Origin: an uncultured Clostridia bacterium
GTDB lineage: Bacteria > Bacillota_A > Clostridia > TANB77 > CAG-508
NCBI GenBank assembly: GCA_934130705.1
Contig: CAKOYL010000001.1
Location: forward strand, 1 to 64,000
Length of the DNA: 64,000 nucleotides
Reading direction: 5' to 3'
Below, in pieces: positions 32,597-41,173 of the stretch (positions are counted from its first letter, which is position 1; every line of letters begins with the position of its first letter). The notes under the pieces are model-generated. The model made no database searches and was not told the origin of the DNA. It saw nothing but the letters and a program-made list of their open reading frames with translations. A program made the translations under genes and the position numbers.

Positions 32597-34924
32597 ATGA
32601 AAATATTTGATAAATTTTTAAAGAAATTAAATACAAGTAGAAATACCTTTTTAACATATATCTTAACTCTTTTAACTGTATATTTAGCAGTTGATAGAAT
32701 AGTAGAATTTTTACTAATGTTATTTACAGGTGTTTCTTATTCTTATTGGGGACCAATAAAATACACACTTGCTTTAGCCTGTCCTGTATTTGCTTATTTA
32801 TTTTCAGGACCATCTGAATTTTCTTCAAGTAAAAAGCAAAAAGTAACATTATTTAATGTTTATGTTATTGGTTTAACTGTTATTGTAATTTCTATGTTTA
32901 CCCAATGGCTAAATATGGGAGCTTGGTTATTATTAATTTCAAATCCAGGATATGTAGATTTAGTTACTAACTTTTCTGATTTAATACGACCTGCTTTTAC
33001 ATCATTAACATTACTTTTCCCATTGTTTATTATACCAAAAGTATTCAATTTCTTATACTTTGGCGTTAATGATAGTACTGATATGACTCGTTCTATTTGG
33101 GATTATGCTGGAATTGACTTATCAGATACAAAAAAAGATCATGGTCCATATACTTGTGAAGTATATCTATGCCAAAATAGTGAAACAGGAACAACTATAA
33201 CAATTCCAGAAGCTTCAAGATATCAAAGTATGTTTGTTTGTGGTGGTTCTGGTACAGGAAAAACATCTCTTATATATGAACCATTAATTGCAAGAGATTT
33301 AGAAAGAAAATATTTTTTTAGAGAAGTATCAAAAGAATTAGGTTTTACTGCTTTAAAAACAGGAATTGCTACACTTACAAAACCTTATGATAATGATTAT
33401 TTAAATGAAAACTTTAATTTAAACATGTTAATTCCAACTTCAGGAAACGAAGCTGTTTACAAAGCATTTATGAAAAAAATGATATTAGATGATTCTGTTG
33501 AAACTACTTATAGAAATTGTGGTATTACAGTATTATCTCCTGATAGAGAAATTACAGATCATATGACAAATGTTTGTAAGAATTTTGGTTTATCATATGA
33601 AATAATTGATCCAACAGATAAAACTTCAATAGGACTAAATCCTTTTGTTTATGATGATCCTAATAAAATAGCTATTACTATTTCTTCTGTTATAAAAGCT
33701 ATGTATAACAATACACACAGTGAAATAGAAGAAGCTTATAGAGATGATGCTGCAATTCAAGCTATTGAAAATGTTACAATTCTTTTAAAAGAAATGTATC
33801 CTAGAATGAATGAAGGAATGCTACCAAATCTTGAAGATATGTTAAAAATGCTTACAAATTTTGATTTAGTAGAAAAAATGTGCGAAATATTATCTCATAA
33901 TGAAGAATTAAAAGAAAAATATAGTTTACAATTGGCTTATTTTAAAAAGCATTTTTATAAAACAGGTTCTGGAAGAGATGAAACAGAAAAATATGTATAT
34001 TCAGCTGTTACTCAATTAGATAGTTTGTTAAGATTACCTGGAGTAAAATCAATATTATGTAATAGACACCATAATTTAGACTTTGATAAAATGTTAGCAG
34101 ATGGAAAAATTGTTTTTGTTTGCACAAGACGTGGAGATTTAGGTGCAACATCTCATAAAGCATTCGGATTATTCTTCTTAATATCAATGCAAAATGCAGT
34201 ATTAAGAAGACCTGGAAACGAAAAATCTAGAGTTCCTAACTTTATGTATATAGATGAATTTCCAGACTTTATATGTAAAGCTACTGAACCTATTTTCACA
34301 ATGTATAGAAAATATAAAATTGGTACAACAATTTCTGCACAAAACTTATCTCAACTTGAAATACCTACAGAAAGAGAAAATTACAGACAAGTTATTTTAT
34401 CTAACTGTGCAAATAAAATATTTACAGGTGGTGGAACAGCAGAAGATTTACAATGGTGGGAAGTTGAATTTGGTCAACACAGAGAATGGTCTATGTCTAA
34501 TACTATTGATTTTGATAAAGGAAAATATGAATCAAAACATGGAAGTGTTAGTTGGAAATTCGTTGAAAACTTTAAAGTTGGAAAATTACAAAGTTTTGGA
34601 ACTAAAGATTGTGCATACCTTATAAAAGGAGCCGGAGGTAAACCTGTTGCAGGTCAAGGTAAATTAAATTTCTTAGAATCTAAATATAAGGAACCTAAAA
34701 AAATTAAAACTTTTGATTTTGGAAAATATTCTGATAGTGTAACAACTGATACAGAAGATGATAATGACTTACCAAATAAAAAGAAATTTGATTTAAAACA
34801 TTTAGATTTTACTGATAACAGAAATGAATTTGATCCAGTTCAAACAGATGTAACAGATTCTTCTTACTTATTTGATAATGAAGATGCAATAGTTGTAAAT
34901 ATAAAAAATAAAAAGAAAATGTAA
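32597..34924 (+). CDS. VirD4/TraG-like type IV coupling ATPase, isolated
   Basis: 775 residues. Three or four N-terminal membrane helices (about 15-155) are followed by a RecA-like ATPase. Walker A is CGGSGTGKTSLIYEP near residue 215, Walker B is FMYIDEFPDF, and the sensor region IGTTISAQNLSQLE fits TraG/VirD4 proteins. These pump DNA or proteins into type IV secretion channels. No relaxase, VirB4, pilus or integrase gene is present anywhere in the window; neighbours are housekeeping and sporulation genes. The charged C-terminal tail (700-775) is Asp/Lys-rich. AAGGGG precedes the ATG. Substrate unknown. Confidence 0.85.
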   Translation: MKIFDKFLKKLNTSRNTFLTYILTLLTVYLAVDRIVEFLLMLFTGVSYSYWGPIKYTLALACPVFAYLFSGPSEFSSSKKQKVTLFNVYVIGLTVIVISMFTQWLNMGAWLLLISNPGYVDLVTNFSDLIRPAFTSLTLLFPLFIIPKVFNFLYFGVNDSTDMTRSIWDYAGIDLSDTKKDHGPYTCEVYLCQNSETGTTITIPEASRYQSMFVCGGSGTGKTSLIYEPLIARDLERKYFFREVSKELGFTALKTGIATLTKPYDNDYLNENFNLNMLIPTSGNEAVYKAFMKKMILDDSVETTYRNCGITVLSPDREITDHMTNVCKNFGLSYEIIDPTDKTSIGLNPFVYDDPNKIAITISSVIKAMYNNTHSEIEEAYRDDAAIQAIENVTILLKEMYPRMNEGMLPNLEDMLKMLTNFDLVEKMCEILSHNEELKEKYSLQLAYFKKHFYKTGSGRDETEKYVYSAVTQLDSLLRLPGVKSILCNRHHNLDFDKMLADGKIVFVCTRRGDLGATSHKAFGLFFLISMQNAVLRRPGNEKSRVPNFMYIDEFPDFICKATEPIFTMYRKYKIGTTISAQNLSQLEIPTERENYRQVILSNCANKIFTGGGTAEDLQWWEVEFGQHREWSMSNTIDFDKGKYESKHGSVSWKFVENFKVGKLQSFGTKDCAYLIKGAGGKPVAGQGKLNFLESKYKEPKKIKTFDFGKYSDSVTTDTEDDNDLPNKKKFDLKHLDFTDNRNEFDPVQTDVTDSSYLFDNEDAIVVNIKNKKKM

Positions 34925-34949
34925 CAACATTTTCTTTTTATTTTTTTAA
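34911..34949. terminator. Bidirectional terminator after the VirD4-like gene
   Basis: AAAAGAAAATGT (34911-34922) and ACATTTTCTTTT (34927-34938), with T- and A-runs, between convergent genes. Confidence 0.85.
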
Positions 34950-35827
34950 ACCATAATTCCTAAAGCTTCAATTATTATTCCTGATAACATACCTAAAAAA
35001 TATAATAACCCTACTATTTTTATATTTTCTTTTACATTATTATTTGTTTTAAATAATATTGCCAATCCAACCCCAGCTCCAGTTAGTAATCCTGCCATCA
35101 TGCTTCCAAATGATATAACATTTTGTAAATACATATTTGTAATTATTACAGATGCAGCACAATTTGGTATTAATCCTATTAATGCAGAAATAATTGGTCC
35201 AAGTATTGGTTTATCTAATAATAAATTTGCAATATTTTCTTCACCTATAAAATATACAACTAAATTTATAATAAAAGTAATTATTACTATATAAACAAAT
35301 ATATTTAATGTATGTTTTAAAGTTGATTTTAATATTCCATTTTCATTGCAATGGCAATGTTCTTCATGACACATATGCTCTATTGATTGTTCTTCTATCT
35401 TATTATTATCTTCATTATGTGTTTTTTCTTTATTTAATAAAACAATCACAAAATCAATTAAAAATCCAGCAATTATACCTATAATAAGTTTTAATCCTAA
35501 TATTTTTAATATTGTTATTGGTGATACAGCTTCTGAAATAAATATTGGTAACATTTCATCTGATGTTGATAAATATACTGCTATTAATGTTCCTAATGTT
35601 ATAACTCGTCCAGAATATAAATTAGTGGCTGATACCGAAAATCCACATTGTGGAAATATTCCCAATAAACTTCCAAAGAGTGGTCCAAATTTTCCCGATT
35701 TTTTTATGGCCTCCCTTGATTTATTTTTCATTTTATGTTCAATATATTCCATTAATAAATATGTAATAAATAAAAATGGTAATAATTTTATTGCATCTAT
35801 TAATGTATCTTCTATTATCTCAATCAT
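34946..35827 (-). CDS. Putative ten-helix heavy-metal exporter (ArsP_2-like)
   Basis: 293 residues. Two homologous halves each contain a conserved block: PQCGFSVSATNLYSGRVITLG and, in the second half, PNCAASVIITNMYLQNVISFG (each read from a longer motif). This internal repeat is that of the ArsP_2/DUF2899 putative exporter family, sometimes called a manganese transporter. The loop between the halves carries HMCHEEHCHCNE, a likely metal-binding cluster. The start at 35827 follows GGAGAGG. The transported metal cannot be decided. Confidence 0.78.
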   Translation of the reverse strand: MIEIIEDTLIDAIKLLPFLFITYLLMEYIEHKMKNKSREAIKKSGKFGPLFGSLLGIFPQCGFSVSATNLYSGRVITLGTLIAVYLSTSDEMLPIFISEAVSPITILKILGLKLIIGIIAGFLIDFVIVLLNKEKTHNEDNNKIEEQSIEHMCHEEHCHCNENGILKSTLKHTLNIFVYIVIITFIINLVVYFIGEENIANLLLDKPILGPIISALIGLIPNCAASVIITNMYLQNVISFGSMMAGLLTGAGVGLAILFKTNNNVKENIKIVGLLYFLGMLSGIIIEALGIMV

Positions 35828-35898
35828 TTTTCCTCTCCTTTTTATTTTAATATAATAACATATTTTATACACATTTTCAATATTTAAACGTAAAAATG

Positions 35899-35919
35899 CC
35901 CACCGCTATTAACGGTGGG
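35899..35919 (-). terminator. Terminator after the Asn/Cys-rich protein gene
   Basis: CCCACCG...CGGTGGG, a perfect GC-rich seven-pair stem with a seven-base loop, followed on the minus strand by CATTTTTACG. Confidence 0.85.
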
Positions 35920-35923
35920 TTCT

Positions 35924-36460
35924 TTATCTTCTCCTAAAGCATCCACAAAAACTTCCGTTATTTCCATTGTTATTTGGAAATACATTTGCCCTTACAGCAA
36001 TAGAATCATTTGATGTATTATTACTACAACTACAATTTGAATTGTTATTATTAGATGAACACGTTGAATTTATTGTAAGTAAATCATTTTGAGTTCCATT
36101 ACATCCACAACTTATAGTCAATAAATTTCCATTATCATCATTATTATTATTACCTGTTCTTCTAGATTCATTACTATTTCCACATCCACATTCACTATTA
36201 TGATTATTAGTATTTCTTGCATTTAATTCATCTACAAGTCTACAAAACCACATTGTTAGAAAAGCTGTTATAAAAGCAATTATTGTATATGCTATTGTTG
36301 CAACCAAATAAATTAGGTTTCCTAATGCAAATGTCACTACTAAGAATATAGCAAAGATAATTGCTGTTACCAAAAATGGACATTTAAAAATTTTCTGTAA
36401 TGCTATTGATATAATTATTGTTGCTATTGGTAAAGCAAAAAATATAAGTAAATTAGTCAT
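35924..36460 (-). CDS. Membrane protein with an Asn/Ser/Cys-rich low-complexity tail
   Basis: 178 residues. Three hydrophobic segments (about 3-21, 28-46, 50-72) are followed by a tail of about 95 residues dominated by Asn, Ser and Cys. It has repeated CGCG/CSC motifs (ECGCGNSN, ISCGCNG, NCSCSNN, FCGCFRRR) and a repeated LLTI motif. Cys pairs of this kind suggest metal binding or disulphide cross-linking, as in spore-coat-type proteins, but no family is recognised. Own ribosome binding site and GC-rich terminator make it a likely single-gene unit. Confidence 0.7.
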   Translation of the reverse strand: MTNLLIFFALPIATIIISIALQKIFKCPFLVTAIIFAIFLVVTFALGNLIYLVATIAYTIIAFITAFLTMWFCRLVDELNARNTNNHNSECGCGNSNESRRTGNNNNDDNGNLLTISCGCNGTQNDLLTINSTCSSNNNNSNCSCSNNTSNDSIAVRANVFPNNNGNNGSFCGCFRRR

Positions 36461-36520
36461 AATTTTTCTCCTTTTCTATTTTTACTATATTTTATGCTTT
36501 TTATTGTTATTTGTTACTTT

Positions 36521-37264
36521 TTACTTATCATACTCTACACTTAATAAAAACAAGCCTTGTGGTTGTAATGTTTTTCCTGCTAAACTTCTATCTTTAGAAT
36601 TAATTATATTTATAATTTCTTTTGGTTGAATTTTTTCCATACCTACGTCTACTAATGTTCCCGCTATTATTCTAACCATATTATATAAAAATCCATTTCC
36701 TGTTAATTCTATATATATTCTATTATTAGGCATTTCAATTACTTCTGCTTTATATATTTTTCTAACACTACTTTTACTACTTGTTCCACTTGCTTTAAAA
36801 GCTTTAAAGTCATGTTCACCTTCAAAGTATTTGGCAGCATTTTTCATTTTTTCTATATTCAATTTATATGGTATATGTGTTTCAAAATTTCTATATATTG
36901 CTGAAGGAAACTCATCATTATTAATTACATATCTATATGTTTTCTTTTTACAGGTTAATCTACTATGAAATCTTTCATCTACTTCTTCTGCTTTTTTTAT
37001 TCTTATAGACTTTTTCAAATTTGAATTTAATGCAATAGCTATTTTTTCTATTGGTATATTTGAATTGGTTTTAAAATTTGCAACTTGTCCCCAAGCATGA
37101 ACTCCTGCATCAGTTCTTCCTGATGCCATTAAATCTACTTCTTCTCCTGTTATAGTTTTTATAGCATGTTCTATTGTTCCTTGTATATTTAATTTATCAG
37201 GTTGTTTTTGCCATCCATTAAATTCTTTTCCATCATATTCTATTGTTAATTTTATATTTCTCAT
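36521..37264 (-). CDS. truA: tRNA pseudouridine(38-40) synthase TruA
   Basis: 247 residues, the standard TruA length. The catalytic Asp is in ASGRTDAGVHAWGQVANF; KLTIEYDGKEFNGWQKQP at the start and NGFLYNMVRIIAGTLVDVG are family hallmarks. It modifies positions 38-40 of tRNA anticodon arms. The start at 37264 follows GAGGAAGGG. It is downstream of cdaA after a terminator hairpin. Confidence 0.96.
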   Translation of the reverse strand: MRNIKLTIEYDGKEFNGWQKQPDKLNIQGTIEHAIKTITGEEVDLMASGRTDAGVHAWGQVANFKTNSNIPIEKIAIALNSNLKKSIRIKKAEEVDERFHSRLTCKKKTYRYVINNDEFPSAIYRNFETHIPYKLNIEKMKNAAKYFEGEHDFKAFKASGTSSKSSVRKIYKAEVIEMPNNRIYIELTGNGFLYNMVRIIAGTLVDVGMEKIQPKEIINIINSKDRSLAGKTLQPQGLFLLSVEYDK

Positions 37265-37292
37265 ATAACCCTTCCTCAATTAACATATAAAA

Positions 37293-37309
37293 GTCGCTTT
37301 AAAAGCGAC
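37293..37309 (-). terminator. Terminator after cdaA
   Basis: GTCGCTTT-T-AAAGCGAC, a perfect eight-pair stem, followed on the minus strand by TTTTATATG. Confidence 0.75.
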
Positions 37310-37311
37310 CA

Positions 37312-38253
37312 TTATTTACTTTGTTCTATATTTTTATTATCTTTTGTTTTTTTGTTTTTTAAACTTTGTTTTAATTTTGAAAGTTTGCTATTTTCTACTA
37401 CTTTCTTTTCTGTAAATCTTTTTGTTACTATATTACTAATTAATATCTTCTTTAAAGTATCTTCTCTTACATCTGCTATTAATGTTCCATCTTTGGCTAC
37501 AGAAACTTTTCCGGTTTCTTCTGATACAACAACTACTATTGCATCTGATTCTTTTGAAATTCCTATAGCTGCTCTATGTCTTGTACCTAATTCTTTTGCT
37601 ATATCTGTATCATCTGCCAACGGTAATACACATGCTGCAGCTGCAATTTTATTATTGCTAATAATTACAGCTCCATCATGTAATGGTGTTTTTGGTACAA
37701 ATAAATTAACTAATAATTGTGGTGAAACTTCTGAATTCATAGGAACTCCTGTTGCAATAATATCTTGAATATTTATATCTCTTTCAAATACTATTAGTGC
37801 TCCTGTTTTTGTTTTTGAAAGTTCCATTGCTGCTATAACTACTTTATATACATCTTCTTTGGTTTTTGTTGCTAAATCGCTTTCTATTCCAAAAAATTTA
37901 GTAAATTTATTTGTTCCTAATTGTTCTAATCCTCTTCTTAATTCCGGCTGAAATATTACTACTAATGCAATTACTCCCCAATTCATAATTCCTGTTAATA
38001 TTGAATTCAATATGTTTAAATTCAATAATCCACTAATCCATGTAGCTATTATTAACAATCCTATTCCTTTTATAAGTTGCCATGCTCTTGAACCTTTTAC
38101 CATTCTTAATAATGTATATAATAAAAATATTACAATTGCTAGATCTAAAATAGTTGTTATAACTGTAAATGGATTATCTTCTAGTGTTTGAAAATAATTT
38201 AATATGTTTTCATTATAAAACTTCATCCAATTAGTACTTATATTATTCCCCAT
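37312..38253 (-). CDS. cdaA: Diadenylate cyclase CdaA (c-di-AMP synthase)
   Basis: 313 residues. Three N-terminal membrane helices (about 25-100) precede a DAC (DisA_N) domain with the active-site blocks LHDGAVII (DGA) and LGTRHRAAIG (RHR). It condenses two ATP to cyclic di-AMP, which controls potassium, osmolyte and wall homeostasis. In many Firmicutes cdaA is followed by a cdaR gene and glmM; neither is adjacent here, and the C-terminal 45 residues are Lys-rich. It is preceded by a small membrane-protein gene. Confidence 0.94.
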   Translation of the reverse strand: MGNNISTNWMKFYNENILNYFQTLEDNPFTVITTILDLAIVIFLLYTLLRMVKGSRAWQLIKGIGLLIIATWISGLLNLNILNSILTGIMNWGVIALVVIFQPELRRGLEQLGTNKFTKFFGIESDLATKTKEDVYKVVIAAMELSKTKTGALIVFERDINIQDIIATGVPMNSEVSPQLLVNLFVPKTPLHDGAVIISNNKIAAAACVLPLADDTDIAKELGTRHRAAIGISKESDAIVVVVSEETGKVSVAKDGTLIADVREDTLKKILISNIVTKRFTEKKVVENSKLSKLKQSLKNKKTKDNKNIEQSK

Positions 38254-38265
38254 AAATTCACCTTC

Positions 38266-38403
38266 TTATATTAATGAATATATTAAAGTTGCAGCTGTTG
38301 CTAAAATCATCATTAAAGCTAAAATTCCAGCCATAACTTTCATAAAAATTTGTCCTTTATTAAATTGTTTTTGTTCTTTATTCTTTGTTTTGTTTTCTTT
38401 CAT
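38266..38403 (-). CDS. Small single-helix membrane protein upstream of cdaA
   Basis: A 45-residue ORF: a basic head (MKENKTKNKEQKQFNKGQIF) and one hydrophobic helix (about 21-44). GGAGGACAAAGC precedes the ATG, and the stop lies 12 bases before cdaA. It resembles in design the very small conserved clostridial DUF4044-type proteins, but I cannot confirm this. Co-transcription with cdaA suggests an envelope or c-di-AMP-related role. Confidence 0.68.
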   Translation of the reverse strand: MKENKTKNKEQKQFNKGQIFMKVMAGILALMMILATAATLIYSLI

Positions 38404-38492
38404 TGCTTTGTCCTCCATTAAAAAATCTATCTTAATTATAGCACTAATTAATCAACAATTTCAATAAAATATATAAATATTGAAAAATTTTC

Positions 38493-39797
38493 TTATTTTA
38501 AAACCTCAAATACCATTGGTAATTTGTCTACTTTATTTTTTGAAATTTTAATAATATCTTGTATTTTTTTATTTGCTTCTTTTAATTTTTGAGTATCATT
38601 TGAATAAATATATCCAACTATGTCTCCTTCTTCTACTTTGTCAGATACTTTTATTTTTAGCTTAATCCCTACTGAATAATCTATATTATCCTCTTTTTTT
38701 ATTCTTCCAGCTCCTAACCCACATGCAACTTTTCCAATATTTTCTGCGTTTATTTCTTGTATATATCCTGAAGATTGTGAAATTATTGGTTCAATAAACT
38801 TAGCTTTTTCAAATTTTTCTAAATCTTCTATATAGTAAACATCTCCGCCTTGATTTTTTACCAATTCTTTGAATTTATTAAATGCTTTTCCATTTTCTAT
38901 ATTTCTTAACATTTGTTTTTTATTCTCATCTAAATCATCACATATCCCTGCTAATTTTATCATATGTGCTCCAAGTTCTAAAACAACCTCTTTTAAATCT
39001 TCTGGCATGTCACCTTTTAAAAATTTAATTGCTTCTATTACTTCTAAATTATTTCCTACTGTGTATCCTAGTGGTTCATCCATATTTGTTAATACACATA
39101 TTGTTTCTCTATTGGCTAATTTTCCTATTTCTATCATTTCATTTGCTAACATTTCTGCATGGTGTATATCTTTCATAAAAGCACCTTTTCCAACTGTTAT
39201 GTCTAATACTATTTTTTCAGCGCCACTTGCTATTTTTTTGCTCATTATACTAGAAGCTATTAAAGGAATGCTTTCAACACATGAAATACTATCTCTTAAT
39301 GCATATAATTTTTTATCAGCTGGTGCTAAATTTAATGTTTGTGAAATCATACTGATACCTATGTTTTCCACATTTTGTATGAATTTGTGGATATCTATAT
39401 TAGTTTTATATCCTGGAATTGATTCTAATTTATCAACAGTTCCTCCTGTAAATCCTAATCCTCTTCCTGACATTTTAGCCACTGGTACTCCTAGAGATGC
39501 TACTAATGGTAATAAGCAAATAGATACTTTATCTCCTACTCCTCCTGTTGAATGTTTGTCTACTATTATTTTATTTATTTTTGACAAATCTAATATCTCT
39601 CCTGAATTAGCCATTGCCAATGTTAAATTTGTTGTTTCTTTTTTTGTCATTCCATTTAAAAATATTGCCATTACTAATGCAGCTGCTTGATAATCTGCAA
39701 TTTGTTCATTAACATATCCTGTTACAAAATATTCAATCTCTTCTTTTGTTAATTCTTGCTTTTCTCTCTTTTTTTCTATAATTTCTAAAATATTCAT
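38493..39797 (-). CDS. pdp: Pyrimidine-nucleoside phosphorylase
   Basis: 434 residues, fitting the Pdp/DeoA family. The phosphate- and base-binding motifs are VDKHSTGGVGDK, SGRGLGFTGGTVDKLESIPG and SSIMSKKIASGAEKIVLDI. It cleaves uridine, deoxyuridine and thymidine to base and pentose-1-phosphate for salvage. Gram-positive members are usually Pdp, hence that symbol; DeoA is an alternative name. It follows rnhB by ten bases. Confidence 0.94.
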   Translation of the reverse strand: MNILEIIEKKREKQELTKEEIEYFVTGYVNEQIADYQAAALVMAIFLNGMTKKETTNLTLAMANSGEILDLSKINKIIVDKHSTGGVGDKVSICLLPLVASLGVPVAKMSGRGLGFTGGTVDKLESIPGYKTNIDIHKFIQNVENIGISMISQTLNLAPADKKLYALRDSISCVESIPLIASSIMSKKIASGAEKIVLDITVGKGAFMKDIHHAEMLANEMIEIGKLANRETICVLTNMDEPLGYTVGNNLEVIEAIKFLKGDMPEDLKEVVLELGAHMIKLAGICDDLDENKKQMLRNIENGKAFNKFKELVKNQGGDVYYIEDLEKFEKAKFIEPIISQSSGYIQEINAENIGKVACGLGAGRIKKEDNIDYSVGIKLKIKVSDKVEEGDIVGYIYSNDTQKLKEANKKIQDIIKISKNKVDKLPMVFEVLK

Positions 39798-39807
39798 ATT
39801 CCATCAC

Positions 39808-40434
39808 CTACACAAAATTTTTCGTAAAACTTCTTCTATGAATTGGACATAATCCATATTCTTTTATTGCTGCTATATGTGCAGCAGTTCCATATCCTTT
39901 ATGTTTTGCAAAACCGTATTGTGGATATACTTTATCCCATTCTCTCATGATTCTATCCCTTGTTACTTTTGCTATAATTGATGCGGCTCCTATTGAATAA
40001 CATTTTGCATCACCTTTTATTATAGATTCATATGGAACTCCATCTGTGTCTATATGTTGAAGTGCATCTATTATTATTAAATTTGGTCTTACATCTAAAC
40101 CTTTTACAACATTTGTAACTCCATTTTTAGTTGCATTTAAAATATTTATATCATCTATTACATCTTGTCCTATTATCGCTACAGAATAACTAATTGCTTC
40201 TTCTATAATTTTATCATACAGTAATTCTCTCTTTTTTTCTGAAACTTTTTTAGAATCATTTACTCCTTCAATCATTGAGTTTTCAGGCATTATTACACCT
40301 GCAACAACAACAGGACCAGCTAATGGTCCTCTTCCTGCTTCATCTATTCCACAAATTGCCTTAAATCCTTTTTGATGTAATTCTTTTTCTATTTGTTTTA
40401 AATTTGTTAATCTTTCTAGTTCTTTTTCCTTCAT
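39808..40434 (-). CDS. rnhB: Ribonuclease HII
   Basis: 208 residues. The active-site blocks are CGIDEAGRGPLAGPVVVAGV (Asp-Glu pair), NDSKKVSEKKRE and the third and fourth acidic residues in LIIIDALQ and GDAKCYSIGAASIIAKVTRD. It removes RNA from RNA-DNA hybrids and single ribonucleotides. AGGAAGAAAA precedes the ATG. Its neighbours are pdp downstream and the pilin-like gene upstream. Confidence 0.96.
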   Translation of the reverse strand: MKEKELERLTNLKQIEKELHQKGFKAICGIDEAGRGPLAGPVVVAGVIMPENSMIEGVNDSKKVSEKKRELLYDKIIEEAISYSVAIIGQDVIDDINILNATKNGVTNVVKGLDVRPNLIIIDALQHIDTDGVPYESIIKGDAKCYSIGAASIIAKVTRDRIMREWDKVYPQYGFAKHKGYGTAAHIAAIKEYGLCPIHRRSFTKNFV

Positions 40435-40452
40435 TTTTCTTCCTCTATCTTA

Positions 40453-40992
40453 TTATAATTCTTTTACTTCAGTTAGTGAATATACTATTTTATTTTCATA
40501 ATTAAATCCTTTTGTATTATATATTTCTGTTTTTGTATTTTTCAAATCATATCTTACAACATAATATCCTTCTTCTTCACTAGATTTTAATTTATTTAAT
40601 CCCATATCAATTAAATCTTGTGTACTAATTTTATAATAATAAATATTATTTTTATTTTCTTCTTGTATTGTTGCAGTTGTTATTTTTACATTATTACTAA
40701 ATATATCTCCTGTTGTTATTTCCACTCCTTTTAATTCACCTTTTGCTTGTTCTATTCTAGTATTTTTTTCTTCTTCTGTAACTTTATCTATGTTTGTTCC
40801 TAGGTCAAAATTTGCATTTTCTACTTGTTCTTTTGCTTTTACTTCTATTAATAACATATTAGTTTTTAAATTTTCAAGTTTTGAAATTGTTATTGCTTTC
40901 CCTCCTACATTTATTGATATTCCAGCAATTATTATTAATATTACTACTGTTATAATTAGTGCAACCATTGTTATTCCATTATTTTTTTTCAT
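40453..40992 (-). CDS. Type IV pilin-like/pseudopilin protein
   Basis: 179 residues. It starts MKKNNGITMVALIITVVILI, a class III signal: basic leader, Gly6 as likely prepilin peptidase site and a hydrophobic helix to about residue 27. The usual Glu at mature position 5 is Ala here, as seen in many atypical clostridial prepilins. The remainder is a soluble alpha/beta domain of unknown type. No prepilin peptidase, secretion ATPase or other pilin gene is nearby, although comEC is about 7 kb away. Confidence 0.72.
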   Translation of the reverse strand: MKKNNGITMVALIITVVILIIIAGISINVGGKAITISKLENLKTNMLLIEVKAKEQVENANFDLGTNIDKVTEEEKNTRIEQAKGELKGVEITTGDIFSNNVKITTATIQEENKNNIYYYKISTQDLIDMGLNKLKSSEEEGYYVVRYDLKNTKTEIYNTKGFNYENKIVYSLTEVKEL

Positions 40993-41173
40993 TTAATTTC
41001 CTCCATTCTCCTCATTTATTATATATGTAGTAACACTTTTTTTCAACATTTTTTAATAAAAAAATAATTACATTTTTTTCACACAATTTTCACAAATATG
41101 TTGTATTCTTAATAAAAATTGAGTTATTATATAACTAGATTAAAAACACATAATATATTTAGGAGGGGTTTTC

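Noticed and set aside
32597..34924. Integrative conjugative element around the VirD4-like gene
   Set aside because: No integrase, relaxase, attachment repeats or other transfer genes on either side.
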